64,000 nt of DNA from contig PDLQ01000014.1 in assembly GCA_002591745.1 (NCBI GenBank), positions 59,217-123,216 of the forward strand. Direction: 5' to 3'. Positions 1 to 9,400 of the stretch are shown here, in pieces; the stretch's first letter is position 1; each line of letters begins with the position of its first letter. The stretch comes from Lewinellaceae bacterium SD302 (GTDB lineage Bacteria > Bacteroidota > Bacteroidia > Chitinophagales > Saprospiraceae). Below the pieces are notes generated by a model that saw only the letters and a list, made by a program, of their open reading frames with translations, had not been told where the DNA came from and did not search any database. The position numbers and the translations under genes were made by a program.

Positions 1-556
1 AAAGGTAAATTCTTGATTAATGACAAAGTGGCCTGACCCCTCCCGCTCGAAAGCGGTAGTAGCGGAGTTAAACCAGCGAAGTAGAGGTGCTTGCCTGATC
101 GATCAATATTAAATCAATAGGGCGGTGCAGATTTCGAGACCGACAAGCACAAAAGGCATAAGGTGTCCCCGCTGCTTGAGGGCAACGGAACCTGTAAAAT
201 AAAAAGGCTATGGCGCAACTCGCGGGGAGCTGCGACAGTACATCTTATGACTGATCTCACTTCCAACGCGGAAGCGAAAAAAGTAAAAGACCAGCTATGA
301 CTAGTTAGTTTTTGCTTATTAAAACTGGCCGCTGCGGAGGATAAATGATATACCGGATATTAGGGTAAGGGTAGTTTGGGACAGCGACGGCAAAGGATTT
401 CGGCGGGGTTAAAGGCAGCCGAATCGATTTTTACTATTGGGGCTAAGTAGTTTGGATGGGCTAAATTATAGATAAATTCTTATATCTCACAACTTTCCAA
501 TGACCGAAATGACCCGAACTCAGGCGTGTATTCATATTGGAAGACCTTATGAACCC
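1..556. other. Left-edge stretch without a recognisable gene
   Basis: No convincing gene or RNA is visible here. On the minus strand one frame is open from about position 102 to the left edge (about 34 codons), but it has no ATG, GTG or TTG start after its upstream stop, so it is not called. All other frames are closed at short intervals. I looked for a cobalamin riboswitch, tRNA, SRP RNA and tmRNA signature and saw none. The stretch lies downstream of the TonB receptor and could be decayed coding DNA. Confidence 0.4.
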
Positions 557-2545
557 TCATAACAGAGACCATTTAATGCCTACGGAACCATTGATGCCCG
601 CCGCCGGCTGGAAGTAACGACCCCCAAAACGCGGGTTTAGATCATTGCCGAAACTCATCCGCTCATCCAGTAAATTGCTGCCGCTGGCGTGGATGGTGAA
701 CAGCCCTACGCGGTAAGCCAGCCGCAGACGAACCAGGTGATAGGACTCCCCGAATACCGTATTGGCATCGTTCAAGGGTATGGCATCGGTGTAATTATAA
801 TTGAGACTGGCGGAGAAGCGGCTTTCTGAACGATAATCTACGATCAGGTTGACTACGTGAGGTGCCGTGCCCGGCAGGCGTTGCCCGCTCACATCCTCTC
901 CCTCACGCTCGTAATCCAGGTAGGTGAAATTCTGGTAGGTATAGCTGGCGTAGAAATTGAGCCAGTCCATGGCACTCCATTCACCGGAAATTTCAATTCC
1001 CCACTGATCGGTCTCCCCCGCGTTGCGGAATAGCTGCGTGCCACGGTCATCGGAAAAAGCGGAGATGGATTCGTTCAGCCTAAATCGATAAGCACTCAGC
1101 TCATAAGTCAGTTTTTGGGCCTGTCCTTTTAAGCCAAACTCGTAATTGGTGCCCCGCTCTGCGGCGAGATTGGTATTGATGCTGCCTTCGTTGGTACGGA
1201 ATTCGTCGAGGGTGGGCGGACTGAAACCTTCGGCCAGACTGGCGTAGAGGCTGATGTTGCCCAGTTCCTTTAAAACCGAAATGCGCGGACTCATAGTAGC
1301 GGCAAAATCACTGCTGATCAGGGCGGGATCACCGGCAGCGTCGAAGGTGCGGTCTACCTGGTAGCTCAGTTTGTTCAGGCTCAGGCCGGCCGTGATTCGC
1401 CAGCCACCCGCCAGGGCGAGAATGCTTTGGCCGAACAGCAGCCATTGGCGACTGTCGATCTCATCACTGAAGTTCAGTTCGCCGGGGCTGGCGTCGGGAT
1501 TTGTGAAGTTATTCGCCATCCGGTACTGCAACTGGTATTCTCCACCCGCACTGATCTTCAGGTAGCCGTTTGGCCCAGCACTCGTTTGGTAGTCAAATAC
1601 ACTATGCCCGCCAACGCCCAGGTTAGTTTCCCGCTTATAGTCGAAATTGAAAGGGTGGTCGAAGTAAAAACCGGTGGCATAGGCCCTGCTCTGATTGCTC
1701 AACTTACCCCAGTTGTTTTCGCGGCCCAAGCCCAGCAATAGATTGTGATAATTGATGCTGGCGTTCTTATCCGCGCTGCCGGGGCGGGCCTGGGTAGGGT
1801 CTTCCAGGTATTGCTCTTCGTTGAGTCCGCCGGGCAGATCGTAGCTTAGGTCGGTATACAAAAGGTGTAGATCGGTTGCCCGGCCCAGTCGTGAACTGTA
1901 CTGAACCGTCTGGCGGAAAAGCCCGGAATGATCCCGGTAGCCATTGGTGCCCTGGGCGGCGTAGCGCAGTTCTTCTTTACCCAATTTTACTCTCGTGGCC
2001 GTACGGAAGTAACCAAAAGAGCCGCCCGCTACTTCCAACTCAGCCTTTTGTTCCAGACTGTCGGTCTTCAGGAGCAGGGTGCCGGCATTACCCGCTCCGT
2101 AGAGGCTGCCGGCCGGTCCTTTGATCAGTTCGATCCGGTCAACGTTGGCCACGTCCAGGAAATTCAACTGGGTGTCGCCGCCGGGTTCGGTCAGTGGAAA
2201 GCCGTTCCAGTACACCTTCAGGTTCCTCACGCCGAATGGCGAACGCAGCGTACTACCGCGTACGGAAACCCGGTAACTCCCGGGTGCTCTTTGCTCGAAG
2301 CGCACGCCGGCAATCCGGTTCATGGAGGCCAGCAGATCAGCGTCCGGGTATTCGTTGATGGTGGCCTTTTCCAGCACAGCCACGCTTCCGGCGATTCTTT
2401 GGGTGGGCAGTTCGTCGCGGAAGGCACTGACGGTCACTTGGTCCAGTAATAAAGAGTCTTGAGCTTCTAGCAGGGGCGGTTGGAGGAGGCAGTTCACCAG
2501 TACAAGCATAAAAGCAAATACGAGGGTTCTTATGTTGACTAACAA
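557..2545 (-). CDS. TonB-dependent outer-membrane receptor
   Basis: Outer-membrane active transporter, probably for a metal chelate or similar nutrient, energised by TonB. The 662-aa product has a signal peptide, then a TonB-like box (LDQVTVSA near residue 35) and a plug domain of about residues 40-160 with typical stretches (SVRGSTLRSPFGVR, VDRIELIKGPAGSLYGAGNAG). A 22-strand type barrel follows and ends in an aromatic-rich C-terminus (GIKWSLL). There is no CarboxypepD_reg domain, unlike the other receptors here. The start is uncertain: TTG at 2545 gives a signal peptide with a basic n-region, while the first ATG at 2509 gives a shorter one without a charge. The TTG lies inside a copy of the dispersed 19-bp motif. 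The substrate cannot be told from sequence alone. Confidence 0.9.
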   Translation of the reverse strand: MLVNIRTLVFAFMLVLVNCLLQPPLLEAQDSLLLDQVTVSAFRDELPTQRIAGSVAVLEKATINEYPDADLLASMNRIAGVRFEQRAPGSYRVSVRGSTLRSPFGVRNLKVYWNGFPLTEPGGDTQLNFLDVANVDRIELIKGPAGSLYGAGNAGTLLLKTDSLEQKAELEVAGGSFGYFRTATRVKLGKEELRYAAQGTNGYRDHSGLFRQTVQYSSRLGRATDLHLLYTDLSYDLPGGLNEEQYLEDPTQARPGSADKNASINYHNLLLGLGRENNWGKLSNQSRAYATGFYFDHPFNFDYKRETNLGVGGHSVFDYQTSAGPNGYLKISAGGEYQLQYRMANNFTNPDASPGELNFSDEIDSRQWLLFGQSILALAGGWRITAGLSLNKLSYQVDRTFDAAGDPALISSDFAATMSPRISVLKELGNISLYASLAEGFSPPTLDEFRTNEGSINTNLAAERGTNYEFGLKGQAQKLTYELSAYRFRLNESISAFSDDRGTQLFRNAGETDQWGIEISGEWSAMDWLNFYASYTYQNFTYLDYEREGEDVSGQRLPGTAPHVVNLIVDYRSESRFSASLNYNYTDAIPLNDANTVFGESYHLVRLRLAYRVGLFTIHASGSNLLDERMSFGNDLNPRFGGRYFQPAAGINGSVGIKWSLL

Positions 2546-2555
2546 AGTAGCAGTG
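2537..2555 (-). repeat. Dispersed 19-bp motif, copy before the TonB receptor
   Basis: Minus-strand reading is CACTGCTACTTTGTTAGTC. It faces the receptor gene and overlaps its putative TTG start. Confidence 0.75.
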
Positions 2556-2976
2556 TTTGTTGAATAAGTAAGCCGGAATTTAGACTAAATTAAAGGCGAA
2601 GATAGAGTCTTAGGGAACAATAAAGACCTTGACAAGGCAGCAGCCTAGTTTTAGGGTTGGCATTACAAGCAGATCAAATATTTCTGCCAATGGATATTTG
2701 TTTCGATTTATTAACTGGAGTATTCAAAACGCTGTGGCCTAGATTAGGCATTACCTATCTGCAATGCGTTCCGGTGTTCACTCTTGCGTACGCTTGAATT
2801 GAATCGGGACTGAAACTGCTTATAGAGTTCTTAAAAGAGTAATTCGGGTGACGCTCCGTTTTTACTCGTGCCGTTGCTAACTGTAAACTTCGGTGAAACT
2901 TTTTTTCCTGTTTTGTACTTTCAGATTAACGGGCGGTAGCCGCTGGGTCAAGCCAGTAATGATACCTTTACAAAAA
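2556..2976. other. Divergent intergenic spacer
   Basis: About 420 bp between the receptor and the DUF3137 gene, bounded at each end by one copy of the 19-bp motif, each facing its own gene. Apart from this I see no open frame, RNA gene or strong hairpin. Confidence 0.6.
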
Positions 2977-2995
2977 CATTGCTACTTTGTTAGTC
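2977..2995 (+). repeat. Dispersed 19-bp motif, copy before DUF3137 gene
   Basis: CATTGCTACTTTGTTAGTC on the plus strand, 27 bp before the ATG at 3023 and facing it. This copy is used as the reference form of the motif. Confidence 0.8.
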
Positions 2996-3022
2996 AGAAA
3001 TAACAACACCCCCCGGTAACAT

Positions 3023-3985
3023 ATGCAATTATCATTCGGAGATCCTATCGTTGCCAAGCTTGAAAAGGAAAGAAAGGTCGTTCACCAGAAGGTGAAAAAG
3101 CTTTGGCAGCAGGCCGGTCTGTCGCTGCTTGCTTTAGTACTGCTGACCATTTACCTGTTTACCGAATACGCCGGTGGCCCAAACAACCATTATTTTCTGA
3201 TCGGAGTTGGCATCACCGTAGCCGGATTGATTGCTGCGCTGATTTTTTGGGCCGTATTGTCCGAGCGCTTTCGGAAAAAATTCCAGTTTAAGATATTGCC
3301 CATCATTGCCGAGCAAGTCTGGCCCGGCGTACGCTGGTATCCCGACGGATTGCTGCCGATGGAGGTGCTCAGGGAAGCCGAACTGGTATCCGCCCACGAC
3401 AGCATCGACCGCTACGACGGGAAGCACCTTTTCGAAGGGGAATTTGCCGGGCTCCCGATCGAAATGTCGGAAGTTCACGCTCAGGAAAGGCGCACCCGGA
3501 CCAAGGACGGCAAAACGGAAACTTACCACGCTACTATTTTCAATGGCATCGTGTTAAGGGCCGAACGTTACGGCCACCCCGGCGTAACCCGACTGAGTTA
3601 CCGCGATCCGGGCTGGGGCCTCAACGTACAACTCCCCGGCTGGTTCAGTGGCATGGCGAGTCGCCCCGAGATTCAATTCGGCACCAACGACCCCAACCTG
3701 GGCAAACGATTTACCCTGGAAGGTGATGAACCCGAAGCCGGGCGAGCCCTGGTGACCGAAGAACTGCTGGTCACCCTGCAAAAATTAAAAAACTCCGGGA
3801 ATGGAGTGCCGACCGTCGTATTGACACCCCTCCACCTATACATCGCCCTGCGCGGGGAGTCCTTTACCCTGGCCCCCAGTTACCGTGAGCCCATTCACCA
3901 GCAGGCTACGGTCAGTCATCAGTACCAGGAGTTGCAGCATCTGTTGCGGGTGGTGGAGTTACTGGCGCAAGAGCCAAAAGTATGA
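3023..3985 (+). CDS. DUF3137 family membrane protein
   Basis: A 320-aa protein of the DUF3137 type, whose biochemical role is unknown. A short basic amphipathic N-terminus is followed by two membrane segments (about residues 28-49 and 57-79). A soluble domain follows, with the family's pattern of a GKHLFEGEFAGLPIEMSEV-like stretch near residue 135 and a FNGIVLRAE-like stretch near 175. No signal peptide other than the first membrane helix is seen. Its TGA overlaps the ATG of the next gene (ATGA at 3982-3985), so the two are almost certainly translated from one mRNA, and the pair ends at the terminator at 5149-5186. The start at 3023 is the first ATG after the upstream 19-bp motif. Confidence 0.8.
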   Translation: MQLSFGDPIVAKLEKERKVVHQKVKKLWQQAGLSLLALVLLTIYLFTEYAGGPNNHYFLIGVGITVAGLIAALIFWAVLSERFRKKFQFKILPIIAEQVWPGVRWYPDGLLPMEVLREAELVSAHDSIDRYDGKHLFEGEFAGLPIEMSEVHAQERRTRTKDGKTETYHATIFNGIVLRAERYGHPGVTRLSYRDPGWGLNVQLPGWFSGMASRPEIQFGTNDPNLGKRFTLEGDEPEAGRALVTEELLVTLQKLKNSGNGVPTVVLTPLHLYIALRGESFTLAPSYREPIHQQATVSHQYQELQHLLRVVELLAQEPKV

Positions 3986-5025
3986 TCAGAATTCTAAGCT
4001 TGCTGATGCTGGTTAACTTATTGGGCTGCAGCCCGGATGCCCCAAAAAGGCCCACGGAAAAACCGGCTTCCATCCATAAAAAACGCCCCGCCAACTATCG
4101 GGAAAGTATGCAGTTTATTCCCGCCGGGATATTGAATATGGGCGGTGACAATGAGCAGGCCAGCCGCAATGAATTTCCCAAACATCGGGTGATCCTGGAT
4201 AGCTTCTGGATGGATACCTACGAGGTGACCAACGCTGCCTTCGCCGATTTTGTAAAAGCTACCGCTTACCTGACCGTTGCTGAGCGGCCCATCGACTGGG
4301 AAGAGATGGCGAAGACGCTGCCGCCGGGAACACCCCGCCCACCGGATAGTATTTTACAGCCAGGTGCACTGGTATTCCGCCAGCCCGGGCAGCGAGTGGA
4401 CATGAGCAACCCCGCCAACTGGTGGGTATGGACGATCGGAGCCAACTGGCGGCAGCCGGAGGGGCCGGGCAGTTCTATTGAGGGTAAAGAAAACCATCCT
4501 GTGGTACAGGTCGCCTGGGAAGACGCCGCGGCCTACGCTGATTGGGCCGGTAAGCGACTACCTACCGAAGCCGAATGGGAATGGGCCGCCAGGGGAGGGG
4601 AGGAGAACCTGATCTACCCCTGGGGGAATAATCTGGGTGAAAACGCGGGCAAACTGGCTAATTTTTGGCAGGGACCATTTCCATACATCAATGAACTGGA
4701 AGACGGCTACGCGACCACGGCTCCGGTGGGTAGTTATCTGCCCAATGGTTACGGTTTATATGATATGGCGGGAAACGCTTGGGAATGGTGTTACGACTGG
4801 TTCGACCCGGCCTATTACCGAAAGCAAACTGCTTCGACGGCGAATACCCGTGGTCCGGATATAGCTGCCCGTCCGCTCAACGGAATGCCGGCCGAGCGTG
4901 TGGTACGTGGGGGATCTTTTCTGTGCAGCGAGAACTACTGCAGCGGTTATCGCAACGCCCGCCGCATGGGCAGCAGCCCGGATACGGGCCTGAACCACAC
5001 CGGATTTCGTTGTGTGGTCGATTAG
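3982..5025 (+). CDS. Formylglycine-generating enzyme (SUMF1)-family lipoprotein
   Basis: A 347-aa protein of the FGE-sulfatase/SUMF1 fold. The N-terminus is a lipoprotein signal (lipobox LLGC, lipidated Cys about residue 16). The fold runs from about residue 43 (FIPAGILNMGGDNEQASRNE) through HPVVQVAWEDAAAYADWAGK and RLPTEAEWEWAARGG to the C-terminal GGSFLC...YC...GFRC. In this block Cys315 and Cys320 (C-x4-C) align with the two active-site cysteines of true formylglycine-generating enzymes, which most relatives such as GldK/GldJ lack. It may therefore be catalytic, oxidising a cysteine in a sulfatase or other target, but no sulfatase lies in this window. Export with a lipid anchor is unusual for a co-translational modifier. 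It overlaps the DUF3137 gene by 4 bp. Confidence 0.85.
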   Translation: MIRILSLLMLVNLLGCSPDAPKRPTEKPASIHKKRPANYRESMQFIPAGILNMGGDNEQASRNEFPKHRVILDSFWMDTYEVTNAAFADFVKATAYLTVAERPIDWEEMAKTLPPGTPRPPDSILQPGALVFRQPGQRVDMSNPANWWVWTIGANWRQPEGPGSSIEGKENHPVVQVAWEDAAAYADWAGKRLPTEAEWEWAARGGEENLIYPWGNNLGENAGKLANFWQGPFPYINELEDGYATTAPVGSYLPNGYGLYDMAGNAWEWCYDWFDPAYYRKQTASTANTRGPDIAARPLNGMPAERVVRGGSFLCSENYCSGYRNARRMGSSPDTGLNHTGFRCVVD

Positions 5026-5148
5026 ACATGATAAGCTTTAACACTTTTCCACTCCTTTATTTTACAATAGGAAGCCAAAAAGCTCGTTTTGTTGTCAGTT
5101 TCGCCTTAATTTAGTGCGAACAAAGAATTTTTATAACTGGGGTTTAGT

Positions 5149-5186
5149 AAGAAAGGTGTGGTCGTTGACCACGCCTTTCTGTTTTT
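5149..5186 (+). terminator. Rho-independent terminator of the DUF3137-SUMF1 unit
   Basis: Fourteen-bp stem (arms 5149-5162 and 5166-5179, one G.T pair) with a 3-nt loop, followed by G and six T. It lies between the SUMF1-type gene and the DUF1015 start, which also argues against any start of the next gene upstream of it. Confidence 0.85.
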
Positions 5187-5224
5187 TCGTGGAAGTTCAA
5201 ACCAGTTCATTACCTTGGCGGCCC

Positions 5225-6304
5225 ATGCTGCATTCCCCCTTCACTGCTACCTTGCCCCTCGCCGGATTAGCTACGGAAAATCCGGAGCAATTCCACAATG
5301 CCCGCCAGAATTTTGCCGAATTACTGGAGGCAGGCTATTATCAGGAAATGGACGGTGAGGCTTTTTATTTGCTGGAAATAACCGGGCCGCAAGGGGCGGT
5401 TAGTTACGGTATCTGTGGACTAATCGATACCCTGGACTACGGTGGTGCCGATGGGTTGATCCGCCCCCACGAGGCTACGCTCAAGGCTCGCGAAGCTCGA
5501 CAAAAAGAAAGCTTTCTGCAATCGACTCACTTTATAAAGCCCGTACTGCTTACCTGCCCGGCCTACCCGGCTTTACAAAACAAAATGGTGAATCGCTGCC
5601 AGACCAGCCAACCGGATTTGACCTTTTTAAGTGGTGAGGGCAATCACATTCGTTTATTTGCAATTAAAGACCCGTTGGAGCGCGCTGAATTAGCAGCTTT
5701 AATCGGCAATTTGCCTACTCCGGTAGCGGTAGCCGATGGTCATCATCGGATTTCCACAGCCCGTCAGTTGGCCACTAATGCAGCTACTGCCGAGCGTTTT
5801 GCCCGGATTCCCGCTGTACTCATCCCGGCGGACTCCCTGGTTATCGATAGCTACCTCTGCTCGATAACGGATACGACCTTGGCTGGCGAAACAGTTCTGG
5901 GTGCTCTTGGAGAGTTCTTCACGATTGAATGTGTTCAAAAAGCCGAGCGACCGGAATTTGCTGGGCGGTGGCTGTTGGCTAAAGGAAATAGAATCTACAA
6001 TCTGATAGTAAGACGGTCTGATCAAAGGCCGGGAACCGCCTGGTTCGATGACGTGGTGCTACCCACTGTTTTTAATATCACGGATTCTACTAGTGACCCA
6101 CGCTGGTCGGCTACCCCGGCCGGACGGGGCGTTGAGGTTATGCAGGAGCTGGCCCGAGAGCAACCCGAAGCCTGGCACTTTTTACCGCCACCGGTCGATA
6201 TGGGTATTTTTTTCAGCTACCTTCAGAAAAGGAAGATTTTTCCACCCAAATCTACCCGGTTTTTACCGCGTATTCCGAGCGGCTTGGTCGTCCACTCGCT
6301 TTAG
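5225..6304 (+). CDS. DUF1015 family protein
   Basis: A 359-aa cytosolic protein of the DUF1015 family, function unknown. Recognisable family blocks are RPHEATL near residue 80, and the signature PVAVADGHHRISTA near residue 165, which is the most conserved stretch of the family. The open frame reaches back to 5114, but that part would run through the terminator hairpin at 5149-5186, and the family match begins only after the ATG at 5225, so I use that start. The C-terminus shortly after residue 330 (FLPPPVDMGIFFSYL) matches the family's end, with about 25 extra residues. It stands alone between the SUMF1 unit and the first giant surface protein. Confidence 0.8.
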   Translation: MLHSPFTATLPLAGLATENPEQFHNARQNFAELLEAGYYQEMDGEAFYLLEITGPQGAVSYGICGLIDTLDYGGADGLIRPHEATLKAREARQKESFLQSTHFIKPVLLTCPAYPALQNKMVNRCQTSQPDLTFLSGEGNHIRLFAIKDPLERAELAALIGNLPTPVAVADGHHRISTARQLATNAATAERFARIPAVLIPADSLVIDSYLCSITDTTLAGETVLGALGEFFTIECVQKAERPEFAGRWLLAKGNRIYNLIVRRSDQRPGTAWFDDVVLPTVFNITDSTSDPRWSATPAGRGVEVMQELAREQPEAWHFLPPPVDMGIFFSYLQKRKIFPPKSTRFLPRIPSGLVVHSL

Positions 6305-6432
6305 TATGTCAAAAAACTCAAATCTGGAATAATGTCGTTTTCCGAAAAAGTAACAGTGGAAGATGGCGTAAATCAACAAAATTGCACAATTAAAGCTATT
6401 TTGTGCCACTATTACTATTCTAGACACTGGGT

Positions 6433-9400
6433 ATGCGGACAATTTTACCAAACTTTCTACTGCTTGTTTTACTTTTTACCCTCCCTTTCGCCGCCTTTGG
6501 GCAGTGTACGGATGCAGACACGGGGGAAATAGACATCAATCCACCAATCCCGGCCGACGGAAGCAATTACCCTGGCGGTACCGTTGTGGAGATGTGTTAC
6601 ACACTTAACGAATTCAATACGCCCAGTATTAACTGGCTACACTCCGTTATCCCTACTTTTGGGCCGGGTTTCGACATTAACAGTTTTACCGTCACTTCTC
6701 TGCCGACTTCCTGCGCGGGAACCGGTAACTGGGGGTATTTCCCCTCCTGGACTTCGTGCGCTTCCGGCCTGATGTGGGGTCCGGGATTTGCTTTTGACGG
6801 TAGCCAAAACGTAGGCTGTGGCGGCGCGGGTATCGATGGAGACCCTGGTAATAACTGGGGAGACGGTGGTGCCTTATGTGCTAACCGTACCTGGTGTTGG
6901 GAATTGACCACCGTGCCGGTTTCTCCCTTTTCCTGCCAATTGATCAATTACAACACCACCATCTTTGTTTATGGTGATGCGGAAACTGGTAATTGGAGCC
7001 CAGGAGGGAATCCTCCCTGTCTTGAAGACGATCCGGTTTGTGAGCCCGGTCTGGTGAACTTGCAGATTGAGCAAGATCCATCACCTTGTGGTTGTACGAC
7101 CGTGAATGCTGTTTGGGATAATCAGGTGCTGGGACAACAGTGTGGTCTGAACATCATGTGGACCGGCCCCGGCGGATTTACTTCCAATGAACTGAATCCC
7201 GAAGTATGCCAGTCGGGTACTTATATGCTGGACATTTCCATTAATAACTGTGCAGCGGAAATGGCTTCCTTCAATGTTTTCATCACCGGCACCAATCCCG
7301 TTGTAACGGCAACCGCAGCCCCTTCCCAGGTCTGCGCGGGTGATGATATCACCTTCACTGCTTCTGATGCCGGCCCCGGTGCCACTTACAGCTGGAACAT
7401 CGATGGTACGATATACAGCGGGCAGACAGTAACGGTAACGGCCACCGGTAGTGGTGCGGAAAACGCCATCGTGACGGCTACGAACGCGCAGGGCTGTGAG
7501 TCCGAGCCATTTACCGTTTTTTATGTGGTCTTGCCCATTCCGAATACCGACTTTACGGTAGATCCGAGCAGCCTCTGTACGGGAGAAACTACCATCGTCA
7601 ACGGCAACACCGGGCCGGGAGATGAAAGCTGGGACTTTGGCGGGGCAACGGTGCTCAGTGGTAGTGGTAACGGACCTTATGAGCTATCTTTTCCTGCTGC
7701 CGGCACTTATACGATCGTTTACGAAAAGGAAAATACCGTCTGTGCCGGAGCGGATTCCGTGGAAATCGAAGTCTTTGAAACTCCAACGGAAACCATGGTC
7801 GAATGTAGTGTCTCCGCCGATGACAGTATCACCTTCAATTGGGATGGTATTGACGGGGCTCTGGAATACGAAATTAGCTTGGATGGTGGCATGCCGTTCA
7901 CCGTTACGGACACTTTCTACGGCGCTGGCGGCCTGGCCAATGGTGCTACGGTTACCCTGACAGTTATTCCAGTGGGAAATGCTATTTGTCCGCTACCTCC
8001 CTCTGCTTCGGCCACCTGTACTGTTTTCAGTTGCCCCGTGGCTACCTTGACTATCGACCAGGTTGCCCAAGATTTTTGCCTGACGGGCAGCAATCCACCC
8101 TTGGATCTCACCTTCTCCGGTAGTGGTTTTGGAACGCTGACGGACACTAGTTGGACCGGTCCCGGAGTATTCGGCATGGCCTTTTTTCCGGATTCTGCGG
8201 GTCTGGGCACCCATACGATTACCCTGACCATTACCAATGATCTCGGCTGTACCTACACTGATAATGTTGATTTTACCGTACTGCCGCTTCCAACTGCTGA
8301 CTTCACCGTCACCGACACCATCTGTAGCACTGCTACTTCGCTAGTCACCTATACCGGCAATGCAGACCCGGGAACTTCTACTTTTAACTGGGATTTCGCA
8401 GGAGCGACCATCGTTTCCGGTACCGGAGCCGGCCCTTATGACCTCAGTTGGCCACTGGCCGGTTCTTACGTCATTACCTTCACCGTTGAAGACGATCAAA
8501 ACTGTATCTCTACCGAATTCGATCAAACCGTTACGGTTATCGAACCACTGCCCGTTCCCAGTCCGGGTTGTGGAGTCGGCGGGTTAGATTCCGTAAGTTT
8601 CAATTGGCTGGATATTGCGGGAGCAACCGGTTACGTAATCAGTATCGATGGCGGAACACCCGATACCATCACCGGAACAACCCTCGGCGTTGGTGGCCTG
8701 AACGAAGGCGACGCGGTAATGCTGACGATCTTCGCCCTGGGTGATGCACCCTGTGGTAACAGCACCGATACAACAATTACCTGTGTAGCCGAAGCCTGTC
8801 CGGACCTTACCCTGGAGATTGATGAAGATCCTAGCGGATTTTGTGTCGACCAGGATCCGAATTTTATCGTTTTAGAGATTGCTCAAAATAGTGGCTCCGG
8901 TAACGGCACCTATGCCTGGTCCGGCCCTGGAGTTAGTAACGACACCTTTTACATCGGTGCGGCAGGCCTGGGGATGCACGAGATTTCCGTGACTTACTCG
9001 GAAGGGCTTTGTGACTACGATGACGTCGCGACTTTCACGGTCTTTGACACACCACAATCTGCCTTTTCTCTTTCCGACACTACGGTTTGTGAAGGCCAGT
9101 CAATTACGGTAACTAACGAAGTAGCAATGTTTCCGGCTGCCGATTACCAGTGGGACTTTACCGGTGGCACTCCCGTAAGTGCTAGCGGAATCGGTCCTCA
9201 CGTTGTCACTTACGCAACGGCTGGCACCTATACTATTACCCAAACAGTGACCAGTAATGGCTGCTCGACCAGTTCTACGATCGAGGTTACCGTGGTGGCT
9301 CCGCTGACCGCACCGGTCGTAAGCTGTGATCCTGCTCAGGAACTTGAAGAGATCACCTTCAACTGGACGGCCGTAGACCCGAATGTTGGTTATGAAGTAA

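Noticed and set aside
1..102. Open minus-strand frame at the left edge
   Set aside because: It has no start codon after the upstream stop and only about 34 codons are visible; no family is recognised.
2546..3022. Cobalamin or other metal riboswitch upstream of the TonB receptor
   Set aside because: No B12 box or comparable conserved pattern was found on either strand of the spacer.
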